Shown here one piece after another: positions 17,919-26,414 of a stretch of 64,000 nucleotides of DNA. The notes below the pieces were generated by a model. The model saw nothing but the letters and a program-made list of their open reading frames with translations. It ran no database searches and had not been told where the DNA came from. The stretch comes from Geomonas subterranea (GTDB taxonomy: Bacteria; Desulfobacterota; Desulfuromonadia; Geobacterales; Geobacteraceae): NCBI RefSeq assembly GCF_019063845.1, contig NZ_CP077683.1:1364001-1428000 (forward strand), written 5' to 3'. Numbering within the stretch: position 1 is the stretch's first letter; every line of letters begins with the position of its first letter. Position numbers and translations under genes: made by a program.

Positions 17919-17946
17919 AAAAAAGGCCGCGCCTTGCGGCACGGCC
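17919..17946 (-). terminator. Rho-independent terminator after the transglutaminase-like gene
   Basis: On the minus strand, GGCCGTGCC pairs with GGCGCGGCC (near perfect), followed by T6. It ends the transcript coming from 18980. Confidence 0.8.
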
Positions 17947-17969
17947 CGGTCGGGTCGGTCTCCCCTCCC

Positions 17970-18980
17970 CTACTTTTCCTTGAAGGTGATGCGGTAGCTG
18001 AACCCCTTCGGGTCGTACCAGTCGAGCACCTTGCCGCCAACCTCAGCGTAGGGGTAGCCGAAGGTGTTGAGCGGCGCGCCGGCCTGCTGCGGGTTGAGCA
18101 CCACGTCGCGCCCGGAGGCGATCTTGAAGCGGTACGGGTCGATGCCGCCCCAGAAGTAGTCACGGTATTCGCGGGTCTTGGCGTCCTTCAACTCGAGCTT
18201 TTCCACCAGCATGGCCTTTCTCACGTCGGCCGGGTCAACCGGCACCCACCCGGTGCCCGGGAGGAAGAACTCGACCCAGCAGTGCTGCCAGGTGGTGATG
18301 TCCTCCTCAGCCTTCTTGCCAAGGCGCAGGCCGAACACCTCGCGCGCCGGGACCCCGGCCGCACGCGCCAGCGCGATATAGACCGAAGAGATGTCGGTGC
18401 ACTTGCCGCCGGGCTTTTTCAGCAGCTCGCAGACGTCGCCCTTGCCGCACCCCACGGTGGCCGGGTCGCGGTACATGTTCTCGCAGGCCCAGTCGTAGAT
18501 CGCCTTCGCCTTCTCGAGAACCGTGGTCTTGCCCTTCACGATGCCCTCCGCCAGTTTCTTCACCTCGCCATCCACCGGCCCCAGCGAGGTCGGCTTCAGG
18601 TACTCGGCGTAGTCGGCCTTGTTCCACGCGGGTTCCTTTGCGGCAAGATCCTTGATCCGCTGCTCCTCGCGCTGCACGGTGAAGCTGTAGACCAGCTTCC
18701 GGCTCTTGGCGTCCTTGTCCCACTGCGCGTACAGGATGGGGGTACCGTTGGCCTGGTCGGTGTAGACCGCCGAGGTGGCGAAATCGCCGCTCACCTTGAC
18801 GTCGGTCACCTTCTGATTCGCGTCGGAGACCGCGTAGGGGATCCAGAGCCTGGTCTCCTTGCCCGCCTCCTGCTTTGATAGATCGACCTCTACGCTCACC
18901 TGGCCGCTGCGGCTTTTGGCCCAGGCGGCAGGGGTGAGGCAGAGGGAAAACGCCAGCATCGTCAACAACAACCTCTTCAT
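17970..18980 (-). CDS. Exported transglutaminase-like (papain-fold) protein
   Basis: Start at ATG 18980, preceded by AAAGGAGCAC. This gives 336 aa with a signal peptide (MKRLLLTMLAFSLCLTPAAW, cleavage near AWA-KSR). The transglutaminase-core catalytic triad is readable: Cys in GGKCTDISSVY, His in TTWQHCWVEFF and Asp in PVDPADV. The first 150 residues form a beta-rich domain. Bacterial members of this family act as proteases or amidases or have unknown substrates. The gene lies between the double-rhodanese gene (44 bp upstream) and the helical protein gene on the same strand; the role is probably periplasmic. Confidence 0.85.
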   Translation of the reverse strand: MKRLLLTMLAFSLCLTPAAWAKSRSGQVSVEVDLSKQEAGKETRLWIPYAVSDANQKVTDVKVSGDFATSAVYTDQANGTPILYAQWDKDAKSRKLVYSFTVQREEQRIKDLAAKEPAWNKADYAEYLKPTSLGPVDGEVKKLAEGIVKGKTTVLEKAKAIYDWACENMYRDPATVGCGKGDVCELLKKPGGKCTDISSVYIALARAAGVPAREVFGLRLGKKAEEDITTWQHCWVEFFLPGTGWVPVDPADVRKAMLVEKLELKDAKTREYRDYFWGGIDPYRFKIASGRDVVLNPQQAGAPLNTFGYPYAEVGGKVLDWYDPKGFSYRITFKEK

Positions 18981-19024
18981 TCGTGCTCCTTTGTTTCCTG
19001 AAGTGATGGGATAAGAAACAGCTT

Positions 19025-19792
19025 CTACAGCTGCGATTTTACTACGGGGAAGCCGGCTTCCTTCCACTCGGCCAGGATGGCCTGGAAGATGGAGGGGTAG
19101 GCGAGCTTCATCAGCTTGCGGTAGGCCGAATAGCTGCGTCCGCCGCTGTTGCAGTAGACGATGATCCCCTTTTCCTTGGGGAGCACGCCGGACTTGGCGG
19201 CGAAGGTCTCAGCGGGGATGTTGATCGCCCCCTCGATGTGCCCCTCGGCGAACTCGAATTCGTCACGCACGTCCACGAGAACATAGGCGTCCTTTTTCTC
19301 CGCCAGGATCTCTTTGAGCTTGGCCGGGGAAAACTTGGTGGTCTCGATCTTCTTGGCGTATTCCGCGCCGGCCACGATCGGGTACCCTTTTTCCTCCCAG
19401 ACGGGGAAGCCGTCGGGGTAGATGACCAGGTTGGTGTATCCGGCCTCCTTGGCCTTCGCGGCGACCTTCTTGCTCTTGCCGCACTTGACCCCGTTGCAGT
19501 AGAAGACGATCAACGCCCCCTTGTCCTTGGGGAGCAGCGCGATGTGCTTGTCGAACTCCTTGTCCGGGATGCTGATCGCGCTCACCAGGTGGGCCACCTG
19601 GTATTCGTCGCTGGTGCGGGCGTCAACCAGGGTGAACGCTCTTTTCTCTTCCAGCATGTCCCTCAAAGCCTCGCTGGAGACGGTTTTGAACTCGGCCTCC
19701 GCGGCAAAGAGCGGCATCGCTGCAGTCAAAACCAGAAAAAGCGCCAGCAGTGAAAGGACCGACGTGCCGATGAAACGGGTAAAGCTTTTCAT
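19025..19792 (-). CDS. Exported protein with two rhodanese domains
   Basis: Start at ATG 19792, with GGAGGT 5-10 nt upstream; 255 aa. A hydrophobic N-terminus (VLSLLALFLVLTAAMPLFA) acts as a signal peptide or anchor. Domain 1 (about 40-140) has the loop YCNGVKCGKS and domain 2 (about 155-250) has YCNSGGRSYS. Both keep the active-site cysteine that carries persulfide sulfur. Tandem exported rhodaneses act in sulfur transfer or thiol chemistry in the periplasm. The order rhodanese, transglutaminase-like, helical protein on one strand suggests joint function, which is unproven. Confidence 0.88.
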   Translation of the reverse strand: MKSFTRFIGTSVLSLLALFLVLTAAMPLFAAEAEFKTVSSEALRDMLEEKRAFTLVDARTSDEYQVAHLVSAISIPDKEFDKHIALLPKDKGALIVFYCNGVKCGKSKKVAAKAKEAGYTNLVIYPDGFPVWEEKGYPIVAGAEYAKKIETTKFSPAKLKEILAEKKDAYVLVDVRDEFEFAEGHIEGAINIPAETFAAKSGVLPKEKGIIVYCNSGGRSYSAYRKLMKLAYPSIFQAILAEWKEAGFPVVKSQL

Positions 19793-19876
19793 GGTGACCT
19801 CCATTTGATTGAAATGACATGACAGAATCGACGTGGTACCCGCAGTCGTCGAACAGTTCCGCGTGCCGCGCCCCTC

Positions 19877-21043
19877 TCAAGGGCGCCCTCCCCGCCTGGT
19901 CCCTATCACCTCCAGGAACGCCTCGATGCGCACCTTCAGCTGCTCCGTGTCGGATTCGGAATAGTCGGTTTCGATCTGCAGGAAAGGAACCTGCGCCGTC
20001 TCCTGCAGGTGGCGCTTGACGGTGAACGATTCGACGTTGTAGGTATGGCACCCCTGCCAGGTAAGATCGATCACCCCGTCCGCCTGGAACTCCTGCACCA
20101 GCTTTTCCAGCAGCTGCAGGCGCCCGGTGTTGGGCGACATGCACGAACAGGGGACGCGCAGGTACTTTTCCGCGATGGAGCGCAGCAGGTCGTTGCCTGG
20201 CAAGACGGGGTCCACCTTCTTGTAAGCACCGCAACTCTCGAAGCAGACCACGCTCCCCCCCAGTTCCTCGACCAGGCGCACGACCTTTTCCGACCCGATC
20301 CCCACCGGCACGCCGGTCAGCAGGATGCGCGGGGTCCGGGTAGTGAAGGGAGAAAAGCCGTTATCGCTCAGCCCGGTCAGTTCCGCGGTCAGGCGGTCGA
20401 TGAGCCCGATGGCCTCCCGCTTGTCCACGGTGAAGCCGCGGTTGTGCAAAACGGTCAGCAGGTCCATCCCCGAGATCGGGGCCGGCTTGCGTTTCAAAAG
20501 GTCCTGCAGGGCCTTGAGCGAGCGCCGCTCCTCGTTCAAAAGCAGCACCGCCGCGGCCAGTTTCTCAGGGGTGATCTTCACATCGAACGCCTGCTCCAGG
20601 CGCCTTATCAGGCGTTTGAGCTCAAGGACCCAGTATTCCAGCGCCGCCTCGTCCTGCACCTGCGGCAGCTGCATCAGGTGCAGCGGTTTCATCCGGCCCA
20701 GCAGCTCGTACATCTTCTTCTTGCCGTCGCAGGTGGTTTCGGCGAGCAAGAGGTCGGAGAAATGGAAGAAGGGACAGGTGTCGGTGAGCGCGAAACCGTA
20801 GCTGGACTTGATCAGCGGGCAAAGCGAACGCGGCAGCACCTTTTCCGCAGCGGGGATGGGCGTCGCGCTGGTGCCGCACAGCGATACCGGGATGGCACCG
20901 GCGGCGACGATCAGTTCGACCGGCGAGAACAGACAGTAGGTGCCGACCACCTTCCTGCCGCGGTCCTTGGCAACCTTGAGCGCGATGGCGTTTCGTTCCC
21001 TGAGGCCGGCGATCTCGTCGAAGCTGGCACAGATTTCCCTCAT
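19877..21043 (-). CDS. Double-cubane-cluster type 2-hydroxyacyl-CoA dehydratase D-family protein
   Basis: 388 aa, starting at ATG 21043, which overlaps the activator stop codon (ATGA). It belongs to the HgdB/BcrB-type family. Cysteines occur in VGTYCLFSPVELI, DTCPFFHFSD, LAETTCDGKKKM, CFESCGAYKK, PCSCMSP and TWQGCHTYN, the pattern expected for clusters at the subunit core. It stands alone with one activator and has no CoA-transferase or second dehydratase subunit nearby. That resembles the YjiM/DCCP branch, whose members reduce small molecules at very low potential, rather than a classic dehydratase. The physiological substrate is unknown. Confidence 0.82.
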   Translation of the reverse strand: MREICASFDEIAGLRERNAIALKVAKDRGRKVVGTYCLFSPVELIVAAGAIPVSLCGTSATPIPAAEKVLPRSLCPLIKSSYGFALTDTCPFFHFSDLLLAETTCDGKKKMYELLGRMKPLHLMQLPQVQDEAALEYWVLELKRLIRRLEQAFDVKITPEKLAAAVLLLNEERRSLKALQDLLKRKPAPISGMDLLTVLHNRGFTVDKREAIGLIDRLTAELTGLSDNGFSPFTTRTPRILLTGVPVGIGSEKVVRLVEELGGSVVCFESCGAYKKVDPVLPGNDLLRSIAEKYLRVPCSCMSPNTGRLQLLEKLVQEFQADGVIDLTWQGCHTYNVESFTVKRHLQETAQVPFLQIETDYSESDTEQLKVRIEAFLEVIGTRRGGRP

Positions 21044-21801
21044 GCCTCGAACCCCATGATGGCGGCGCCCAACGCGCCGACCATCTGCGGCGCGTGCGGA
21101 ACCCACATGTCGACACCGAGGCTCGCGCCTATGGCGCTGCAGAGTTCGCGGTTCAGTGCTACGCCGCCGCTGAAGGTGACCCGGTGCGACAGGGTGACTT
21201 TCCCGGCCAGCCCCTGGATCCTCCCGGCGATGGAATGAAAGATACCGGCTGCGATGCTCCCTTTGTCAGCCCCGCGGGCCAGCAGGCCGATCACCTCTGA
21301 CTCGGCGAAAACGGCGCACATGCTGGAGATCTGTGCCGGCGTCGCGCCGACGGCGAGCTGCCCCAGCTGTTCCAGGGATACGTCGAGCACGCCGGCCATG
21401 ACCTGCAGGAAACGCCCGGTACCGGCGGCACACTTGTCGTTCATGGCGAACTCTGCCACCCGTCCATGTTCATCGACGCTGATCACCTTGCTGTCCTGTC
21501 CGCCGATATCGATCACGCTGCGGGTTTCCGGATAAAGGAAGTGGGCTCCGCGGGCGTGGCAGGTGATCTCGGTGACTTTCCTGTCGAAGATGGGGAGGGA
21601 GACCCGGCCGTAGCCGGTCCCGACGATGCTGTGCACGTCGCCTTCGGCGATGCCTGCGCAGTCAAGCGCCTGGCGAAAAGCCTCGAGCCCCGCGGCCTTG
21701 GGGTCCCACCCCGTGGGAACCACGATGCTGGCGCGGATCTCTCCATCGAAGAGAACCGCTTTTGTCCCTGTCGAGCCTATGTCGATTCCTGCTGCAACCA
21801 T
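21040..21801 (-). CDS. Activator ATPase of the dehydratase/DCCP (HgdC/YjiL-like, ASKHA fold)
   Basis: 253 aa from ATG 21801, which starts at MVAAGIDIGSTGTKAVLF, the phosphate-1 loop of ASKHA ATPases. IGGQDSKVI is the second phosphate loop. The bridging [4Fe-4S] cluster of the homodimer should use the cysteines in NDKCAAGTGRF and SSMCAVFAES. Such proteins use ATP hydrolysis to push electrons onto the partner double-cubane or dehydratase. The 4-bp ATGA overlap with the downstream partner gene implies translational coupling. It is divergent from the LysR gene, which probably regulates it. Confidence 0.9.
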   Translation of the reverse strand: MVAAGIDIGSTGTKAVLFDGEIRASIVVPTGWDPKAAGLEAFRQALDCAGIAEGDVHSIVGTGYGRVSLPIFDRKVTEITCHARGAHFLYPETRSVIDIGGQDSKVISVDEHGRVAEFAMNDKCAAGTGRFLQVMAGVLDVSLEQLGQLAVGATPAQISSMCAVFAESEVIGLLARGADKGSIAAGIFHSIAGRIQGLAGKVTLSHRVTFSGGVALNRELCSAIGASLGVDMWVPHAPQMVGALGAAIMGFEA

Positions 21802-21948
21802 ATATGTGTCTCGCTGAAATGAGATGCCGGAAAAAAGCGGGAGATGTGGGAAAGGCTCTGACATGAATAACTAATTGACCGGCCGGAGTCAAATTGATAA
21901 ATTCGATGAAATAAATAACAATGATCGCAATTCTTAATAGGAGGGGCG

Positions 21949-22854
21949 GTGAACCTGAAACAACTGGAGGTCTTCATCAAGGTTGCGGAAAGCGGCAGTT
22001 TTTCAAAGGGAGCCGAAGCCACCTTCATAACCCAGTCCACGGTAAGCCAGCACATCTCCGCCCTCGAGAGCGAATTCGGGATGAAACTTCTCGATCGCAC
22101 CGGCAAGGGTGCCCTTCCCACCGAAGGAGGCAAGATCCTTTTGGACCGTGCGCGCAAACTGGTGGAGTACGCGAAAGAGATCCCGGTTGCGCTGGCGCGC
22201 TTCAAGGGGATCGAGGAAGCGGAACTGAACATCGCGGGGAGCAGCATACCGGGTGAATACATGATCCCGGCCGCCCTCCCCCTCCTGATCAGCCGTTTCC
22301 CCGGCGTGACCATCGTGCTGAGGCAGGGTGACAGCCGCGACGTACTCGGAAAGCTCATATCCGAGGAGGTGGAGTTTGGCGTGGTGGGCGGGCGTTTCGA
22401 GGAGGAGGCGCTTGAATTCGTCCCCTTTGCCGAGGACGAGCTGGTGCTGATAGCTCCCTACGGGCACCGCTGGGACCGGAAGAGCGCGATCAGCAAAGAA
22501 GAACTCCTTGGTGAGCCCGTGGTGCTGCGGGAAACCGGTTCCGGAACCGGCAAGGCCACGGCCCAGGCCTTGCGCGAGGCAGGGATCGATCCCGGCAGGT
22601 TGCGGGTGGCGGCGCACCTTGGGAGCAACGAGGCGGTGAAGCGTGCCGTCATCGCCGGGATTGGAGTCTCGTTCGTCTCGGCGGTGTCGGTGCAGTACGA
22701 GCTGGAACAGGGGACGCTGATCCAGGTTCCGGTTACCGGGGTCTCCATCAAGCGGCAGTTCTACCTGGCCAGCCGCAAAGGACGGGAGCTGTCACCGGCC
22801 GCCGTTGCCTTCAGGACGATCATGATGGAGATGTACAAGGCACCGAGCGATTAA
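21949..22854 (+). CDS. LysR-family transcriptional regulator
   Basis: A 301-aa regulator. The N-terminal winged HTH reads LKQLEVFIKVAESGSFSKGA with TQSTVSQHISALE as recognition helix. The rest is a periplasmic-binding-like effector domain (GSSIPGEYMIPAALPL). The sequence looks most like the branch named selenium-metabolism-associated LysR, which often neighbours DCCP-type genes, but no selenium gene is visible here. A GTG start at 21949 follows GAGGGG. It lies divergently, 147 bp from the activator ATPase gene, so autoregulation and control of that operon are likely. Confidence 0.9.
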   Translation: MNLKQLEVFIKVAESGSFSKGAEATFITQSTVSQHISALESEFGMKLLDRTGKGALPTEGGKILLDRARKLVEYAKEIPVALARFKGIEEAELNIAGSSIPGEYMIPAALPLLISRFPGVTIVLRQGDSRDVLGKLISEEVEFGVVGGRFEEEALEFVPFAEDELVLIAPYGHRWDRKSAISKEELLGEPVVLRETGSGTGKATAQALREAGIDPGRLRVAAHLGSNEAVKRAVIAGIGVSFVSAVSVQYELEQGTLIQVPVTGVSIKRQFYLASRKGRELSPAAVAFRTIMMEMYKAPSD

Positions 22855-22860
22855 CAAATC

Positions 22861-22885
22861 TGTAGGGGCGAATAATCATTCGCCC
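22861..22885. repeat. Copy of the AGGGGCGAAT..ATTCGCCC palindromic repeat
   Basis: Second copy of the element at 1543, just after the LysR stop codon. Confidence 0.55.
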
Positions 22886-22982
22886 AAAGGGGGGAAAGCT
22901 CTGCCGGCTACGGTAATCTTCTCCGTGGCAACGCCCTCACCCTCCCCCTCCCACGGAGGGGGAGGGGATCCTGACGTTGAAA

Positions 22983-23306
22983 TTAATCGTCCACCGACGA
23001 CCGCTGTCTCTTCCGCGCCGAAACCGCCTTCTTGTCGGAAAGCCGTTTCTCCTTCGCGCCACGCGGCACCTTGGTTGCGACCCGTTTCTTTCTTTTCTGC
23101 TCGCGCCGGCGCAAAAGCTCGGCCAGACGCTCCAGGGCCTTCTCCCTGTTTTGCGTCTGTGACCGGCTCTCGCTGGCCTGGGCAACGATACCCGTCGGGA
23201 GGTGCCGCACCCGCACCGCCGAGTCAGTCGTGTTCCGATGCTGCCCCCCCGGCCCCGAGGCCCGGTAAAACTCAATTTTTATTTCCGATTCTTTTATCTC
23301 TATCAT
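22983..23306 (-). CDS. ArfB-like peptidyl-tRNA hydrolase (RF-1 domain protein)
   Basis: 107 aa from ATG 23306 (AAGGGA upstream; a start 18 bp further out lacks one). The GGQ motif occurs in [11 protein letters not shown], the catalytic loop of class I release factors. It lacks codon-recognition domains and ends in a strongly basic tail ([17 protein letters not shown]), as in ArfB/YaeJ and related factors that rescue stalled ribosomes by inserting the tail into the empty mRNA channel. It differs from ArfB in having [10 protein letters not shown] where ArfB usually has NVNKV, so a release-factor-like paralogue is possible. Confidence 0.8.
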   Translation of the reverse strand: MIEIKESEIKIEFYRASGPGGQHRNTTDSAVRVRHLPTGIVAQASESRSQTQNREKALERLAELLRRREQKRKKRVATKVPRGAKEKRLSDKKAVSARKRQRSSVDD

Positions 23307-23535
23307 TTCCCTTGTCCTCGTCATCTCAAAACCCGGTCACTATACCACGACGGCAGCGTACTCCATAGGATTGCCACTCTCATCCATGGCGCACAACCGA
23401 TACTTACCTGTACAGGTACGGCGCTGAACGTCATGCCGAGTCGCCCCTGATCGAGATACCGCTGTTGATGTGACCAGTAATATTTGATACATTGACCCCT
23501 TCCGACATCCACAGCTGCCAAAAGGAGAAATTCCC

Positions 23536-23727
23536 ATGCCCGTCATCACCATTGATCTCGGCACCATCGAGAACAAAGAGAAAAAGGGTCAACTGGTGCA
23601 GGCTTTGACCGAAGCCGCCAGTTCGGTCACCCAGATCCCGCCTGAGAAGTTCATCGTCTTCATCAAGGAAATGGAGAGGGAGAACATAGGGGTCGGCGGC
23701 AAACTGCTGTCGGACATCCTCAAGTAA
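23536..23727 (+). CDS. 4-oxalocrotonate tautomerase family protein
   Basis: A 63-aa protein with the expected size for a 4-OT subunit. Pro follows the initiator Met (MPVITIDLG), giving the catalytic N-terminal proline after Met removal. The middle IPPEKFIVFIKEM matches the family fold. AAAGGAG precedes the ATG. Only 16 bp separate it from the flavin reductase-like gene, so the two are probably one transcript. The substrate is unknown. Confidence 0.9.
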   Translation: MPVITIDLGTIENKEKKGQLVQALTEAASSVTQIPPEKFIVFIKEMERENIGVGGKLLSDILK

Positions 23728-23743
23728 AGGTCCAGGAGGCCAT

Positions 23744-24316
23744 ATGAAGAAGAGTTTGGGCAAAGGAACCCACGCCATGCCGACCCCGGTCTGGCTGGTG
23801 GGAAGTTACGACCAGGCGGGTAAGCCGAACCTGGCCACGGTCGCGTGGGGCGGCGTCTGCAGTTCCGATCCCGCTGCAGTGACCATTTCCCTGCGCAAGT
23901 CCCGCTACAGCTACGACTCGATCCTCAGGCACGGCGCCTTCACGGTCAACATCCCGTCGCAGGCGTTCGCGGTTGCGGCCGACTACGCAGGGATCGCCTC
24001 CGGGAAGAACGAGAACAAGTTCGCCCAGGCGGGACTTACCGCCGTGAAGAGCGACCTGGTCGATGCCCCGTACGTCGCGGAATTCCCGCTCGTCATCGAG
24101 TGCCGCCTGCTGCAGACGGTGGAAATCGGAGTGCATACCCAGTTCATCGGCGAGATCGTCGATGTGAAGGCCGATGAATCCGTTCTCGACGCCAACGGCC
24201 TTCCCGACCCGGCCAAGGTGCTGCCGCTCATCTACAGCCCGACCAACCGCATCTACTACGCCCTGGGGGAGCCGGTGGGAAAGGGTTTCGACATCGGGAA
24301 ACAGTTGATGAAGTAA
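23744..24316 (+). CDS. Flavoredoxin/flavin reductase-like FMN-binding protein
   Basis: 190 aa. Features of the flavin-reductase domain include PTPVWLVGSYDQAGKPNLAT at the N-terminus, VTISLRKSRYSYDSI, and GAFTVNIPSQ. Members bind FMN and shuttle electrons or reduce flavins; the length and start are typical of flavoredoxins of anaerobes. The ATG at 23744 follows AGGAGGCCAT. It is likely co-transcribed with the tautomerase gene before it. Confidence 0.88.
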   Translation: MKKSLGKGTHAMPTPVWLVGSYDQAGKPNLATVAWGGVCSSDPAAVTISLRKSRYSYDSILRHGAFTVNIPSQAFAVAADYAGIASGKNENKFAQAGLTAVKSDLVDAPYVAEFPLVIECRLLQTVEIGVHTQFIGEIVDVKADESVLDANGLPDPAKVLPLIYSPTNRIYYALGEPVGKGFDIGKQLMK

Positions 24317-24415
24317 CTGGATGGTTTCCGCTGCTACGGTATAATCGTTCCCGTCATTAAACCAAGAGGTGCTGGTCCCACCCTGACCGCCGGGAGACCC
24401 GCACCGGGGACGACC

Positions 24416-24637
24416 ATGGACGACGAGACCTTCAAGAACGAGGTACTGGACCGGCTGCAACAGATCATGGATATGCTCGCCGGTCTCCTACCGGAGGCGT
24501 GCATCGAAGACCCGGAGGAAGCACCCGTGTCACCCGCCGCCCCACAGGTAAGCGACACCTACGGCATCCGCCAGGAACTGCAGGACGACTACGATTGCGC
24601 CCTGGAGAAATGGAAGCTGGAACACGGCAGCACCTGA
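24416..24637 (+). CDS. Small acidic protein of unknown function
   Basis: 73 aa, with two predicted helices (TFKNEVLDRLQQIMDMLAGL and QELQDDYDCALEKWKLEHG) joined by a Pro/Ala/Glu-rich linker. No family was recognised. GGGGA lies upstream of the ATG, and a hairpin terminator follows the stop after about 25 bp, which supports it being a real gene. Confidence 0.55.
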   Translation: MDDETFKNEVLDRLQQIMDMLAGLLPEACIEDPEEAPVSPAAPQVSDTYGIRQELQDDYDCALEKWKLEHGST

Positions 24638-24662
24638 ACACGGTGCCGCAACTCACACCCCT

Positions 24663-24713
24663 GCCGGTGCATCCCGAGCGTGACATGCGCCGGGTGCACC
24701 GGCCTTTCTTTTT
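24663..24713 (+). terminator. Rho-independent terminator
   Basis: GCCGGTGCA (24663-24671) pairs with TGCACCGGC (24695-24703), followed by CTTTCTTTTT. It serves the small gene before it and lies just before the end of the convergent ADP-ribosylglycohydrolase gene. Confidence 0.8.
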
Positions 24714-24723
24714 GGCCCTCACC

Positions 24724-25512
24724 CTATCCCCTCACGCTCCGCCCTTCCACAAACCGCGCCTCGAACAACAGGGTCACCCTCCTCAACGGCTCGTCCAGAA
24801 AGCGCAGCGCCTCCTGCGCGATATGCACCGGGACCCCGCCGTAGTACGCCTGCGCGATGCCGCCGGTGATACATGCCAGCGTGTCCGAATCCCCCCCAAG
24901 CGAGACGGCGAGGCGCAGGGCGCTTTCGAAATCCTCCGAATCGAAGAAGGCGGCCAGCGCCTGGGGGACTGTCCCCTGGCAGGAGACGTCGAAGCGGTAA
25001 CCGGGGCGGATCTCGTCGCAGCTCTTCGTGAGATCATATCCGAAGCGGCCGGTGATGAAGCTGCGCATCTCCTCTTTGGTGGCGCCGGTACGCCCGAGGT
25101 AGACCGCCGCAGCCGCGGCCTGCGCACCTCTCACCCCCTCCGGGTGCCCGTGGGTCGGGAGGGTGAATTCCTCGGCCTTACGCAGCACCTCTTCCAGGGA
25201 ATCAAAGGCCCAGGCCGCCGGGGCGATGCGCATCGCGGCGCCGTTGCCCCAGCTTTGGTAAGGGGCGGCCTCTTTGCTTGCGGCCCAGCGCGTGAAGTTC
25301 TTGCCGTACCCGGCCTCCGGGTAGCTGCGGTAGTAACGCCGCATCACCGCGGCATAGGGGGCGCCGCTCATGATCGCCTCGGCCAGCGCCACCGTAAGCA
25401 CGGTGTCATCGGTAAAGCGGCAGCTCTCCTGGAACAGGGGGAATTCGGTCGTCTTTATGTTGCTCCATTCGTAGATGGAGCCGACGATGTCGCCGGTCAG
25501 CGCTCCAAGCAT
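24724..25512 (-). CDS. ADP-ribosylglycohydrolase family protein (DraG-like)
   Basis: 262 aa. The N-terminus LGALTGDIVGSIYEW, then FTDDTVLTVALAEA, and near the C-terminus SLGGDSDTLACITGGIAQA supply the Asp and Thr ligands of the two-metal site of ARH/DraG enzymes. These remove ADP-ribose from protein arginine or other acceptors. In nitrogen fixers DraG reactivates nitrogenase reductase, but no draT or nif gene is present here, so the target is unknown. The gene is divergent from acpH. Confidence 0.9.
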   Translation of the reverse strand: MLGALTGDIVGSIYEWSNIKTTEFPLFQESCRFTDDTVLTVALAEAIMSGAPYAAVMRRYYRSYPEAGYGKNFTRWAASKEAAPYQSWGNGAAMRIAPAAWAFDSLEEVLRKAEEFTLPTHGHPEGVRGAQAAAAAVYLGRTGATKEEMRSFITGRFGYDLTKSCDEIRPGYRFDVSCQGTVPQALAAFFDSEDFESALRLAVSLGGDSDTLACITGGIAQAYYGGVPVHIAQEALRFLDEPLRRVTLLFEARFVEGRSVRG

Positions 25513-25559
25513 GTCACCCCCCTATCCCTCGCGCCGTGGTTTTGGTATCATCACCTGCC

Positions 25560-26138
25560 ATGAACTACCTTTTCCATCTCTATCTATCCGGCGATGATCC
25601 CGCCATCCTCACCGGCAACTTCATGGGCGATTTCGTCAAGGGGCCCCTCGCGGACCGGTTTCCCGAGCGCCTGCGCCAGGGGCTCGAACTGCACCGGCGC
25701 ATCGATTCCTTCGCCCAGGGGCATGCCTGCTTCACCAGCAGCCGCCTGCGCATCGCGCCGGAGTTCGGACTTTACCGCGGCATCCTCGTCGACCTGTATT
25801 ACGACCACTTCCTCTCCCGCGGGTGGCGGCAGTGGCACGACGAACCGTTGCCGGAGTACCTCAGGCGCGCCAGGAGCATCGTCGAGGGAAACCGGGACCT
25901 GCTCCCCGAGCCCATGCGGAGACTGGTTCCGGTGATCTTCGAGGAGATGATCCCCTCCTACCTCACCTCAGACGGCGTGGCCGGCGCCCTGGAGCGGATG
26001 TCCAGGCGCGTACGCCGGTCCAATCCCCTCGCCGGCGGCGGCAGGGAGCTTACCCGCAACTACCACGCATTGCAAGAGGATTTCCTCGGTTTCCTCCCTG
26101 ATGTACGCCGGTACGCGAGGGAGTTTTTGCGGGGGTGA
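25560..26138 (+). CDS. acpH: Acyl carrier protein phosphodiesterase
   Basis: Start taken at ATG 25560 because the AcpH family begins MNYLFHLYLS and the preceding frame-compatible codons add nothing conserved; 192 aa, the usual size. Conserved segments include NFMGDFVKG, LHRRIDSFAQGH and DLYYDHFLSRGW, whose His and Asp residues form the metal site of this HD-like hydrolase. It removes the 4'-phosphopantetheine arm from holo-ACP. It appears to stand alone between divergent and downstream units. Confidence 0.9.
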   Translation: MNYLFHLYLSGDDPAILTGNFMGDFVKGPLADRFPERLRQGLELHRRIDSFAQGHACFTSSRLRIAPEFGLYRGILVDLYYDHFLSRGWRQWHDEPLPEYLRRARSIVEGNRDLLPEPMRRLVPVIFEEMIPSYLTSDGVAGALERMSRRVRRSNPLAGGGRELTRNYHALQEDFLGFLPDVRRYAREFLRG

Positions 26139-26204
26139 CCCCGCTTTGTTTCCCGCATGTTTCAATCAGCAAAGCGGCGCCACTCTGTTTCATTTTGTGC
26201 CGAT

Positions 26205-26281
26205 TGTCACAGTCCCCACCACGCTCTATCATCTCCAGACCGGCTTTACAGGTGATCCTTTAACGAGCTCATGCTGTGACA
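26205..26281. repeat. Inverted TGTCACAG / CTGTGACA pair in the promoter region of the chemosensory operon
   Basis: TGTCACAG at 26205-26212 and its exact reverse complement at 26274-26281, with 61 bp between. It could be an operator pair or chance. No clear sigma70 or sigma54 promoter was identified in 26139-26414. Confidence 0.35.
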
Positions 26282-26414
26282 GTACTCCAAGAAGAAGCTC
26301 CTGCTGCAAAAAATCACATGAACAGTCACCAAATCAGCACAATCCCCTTGAATAGAAACGCATCACGCGGTAAATTAGAGCGCTGTATTTAGACGCCGGA
26401 CCTGGAGAAAACAG

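Noticed and set aside
23744-24316. Assignment of the flavoredoxin-like gene to a specific aromatic pathway with the tautomerase
   Set aside because: Only the two genes are linked and neither carries substrate-specific features.
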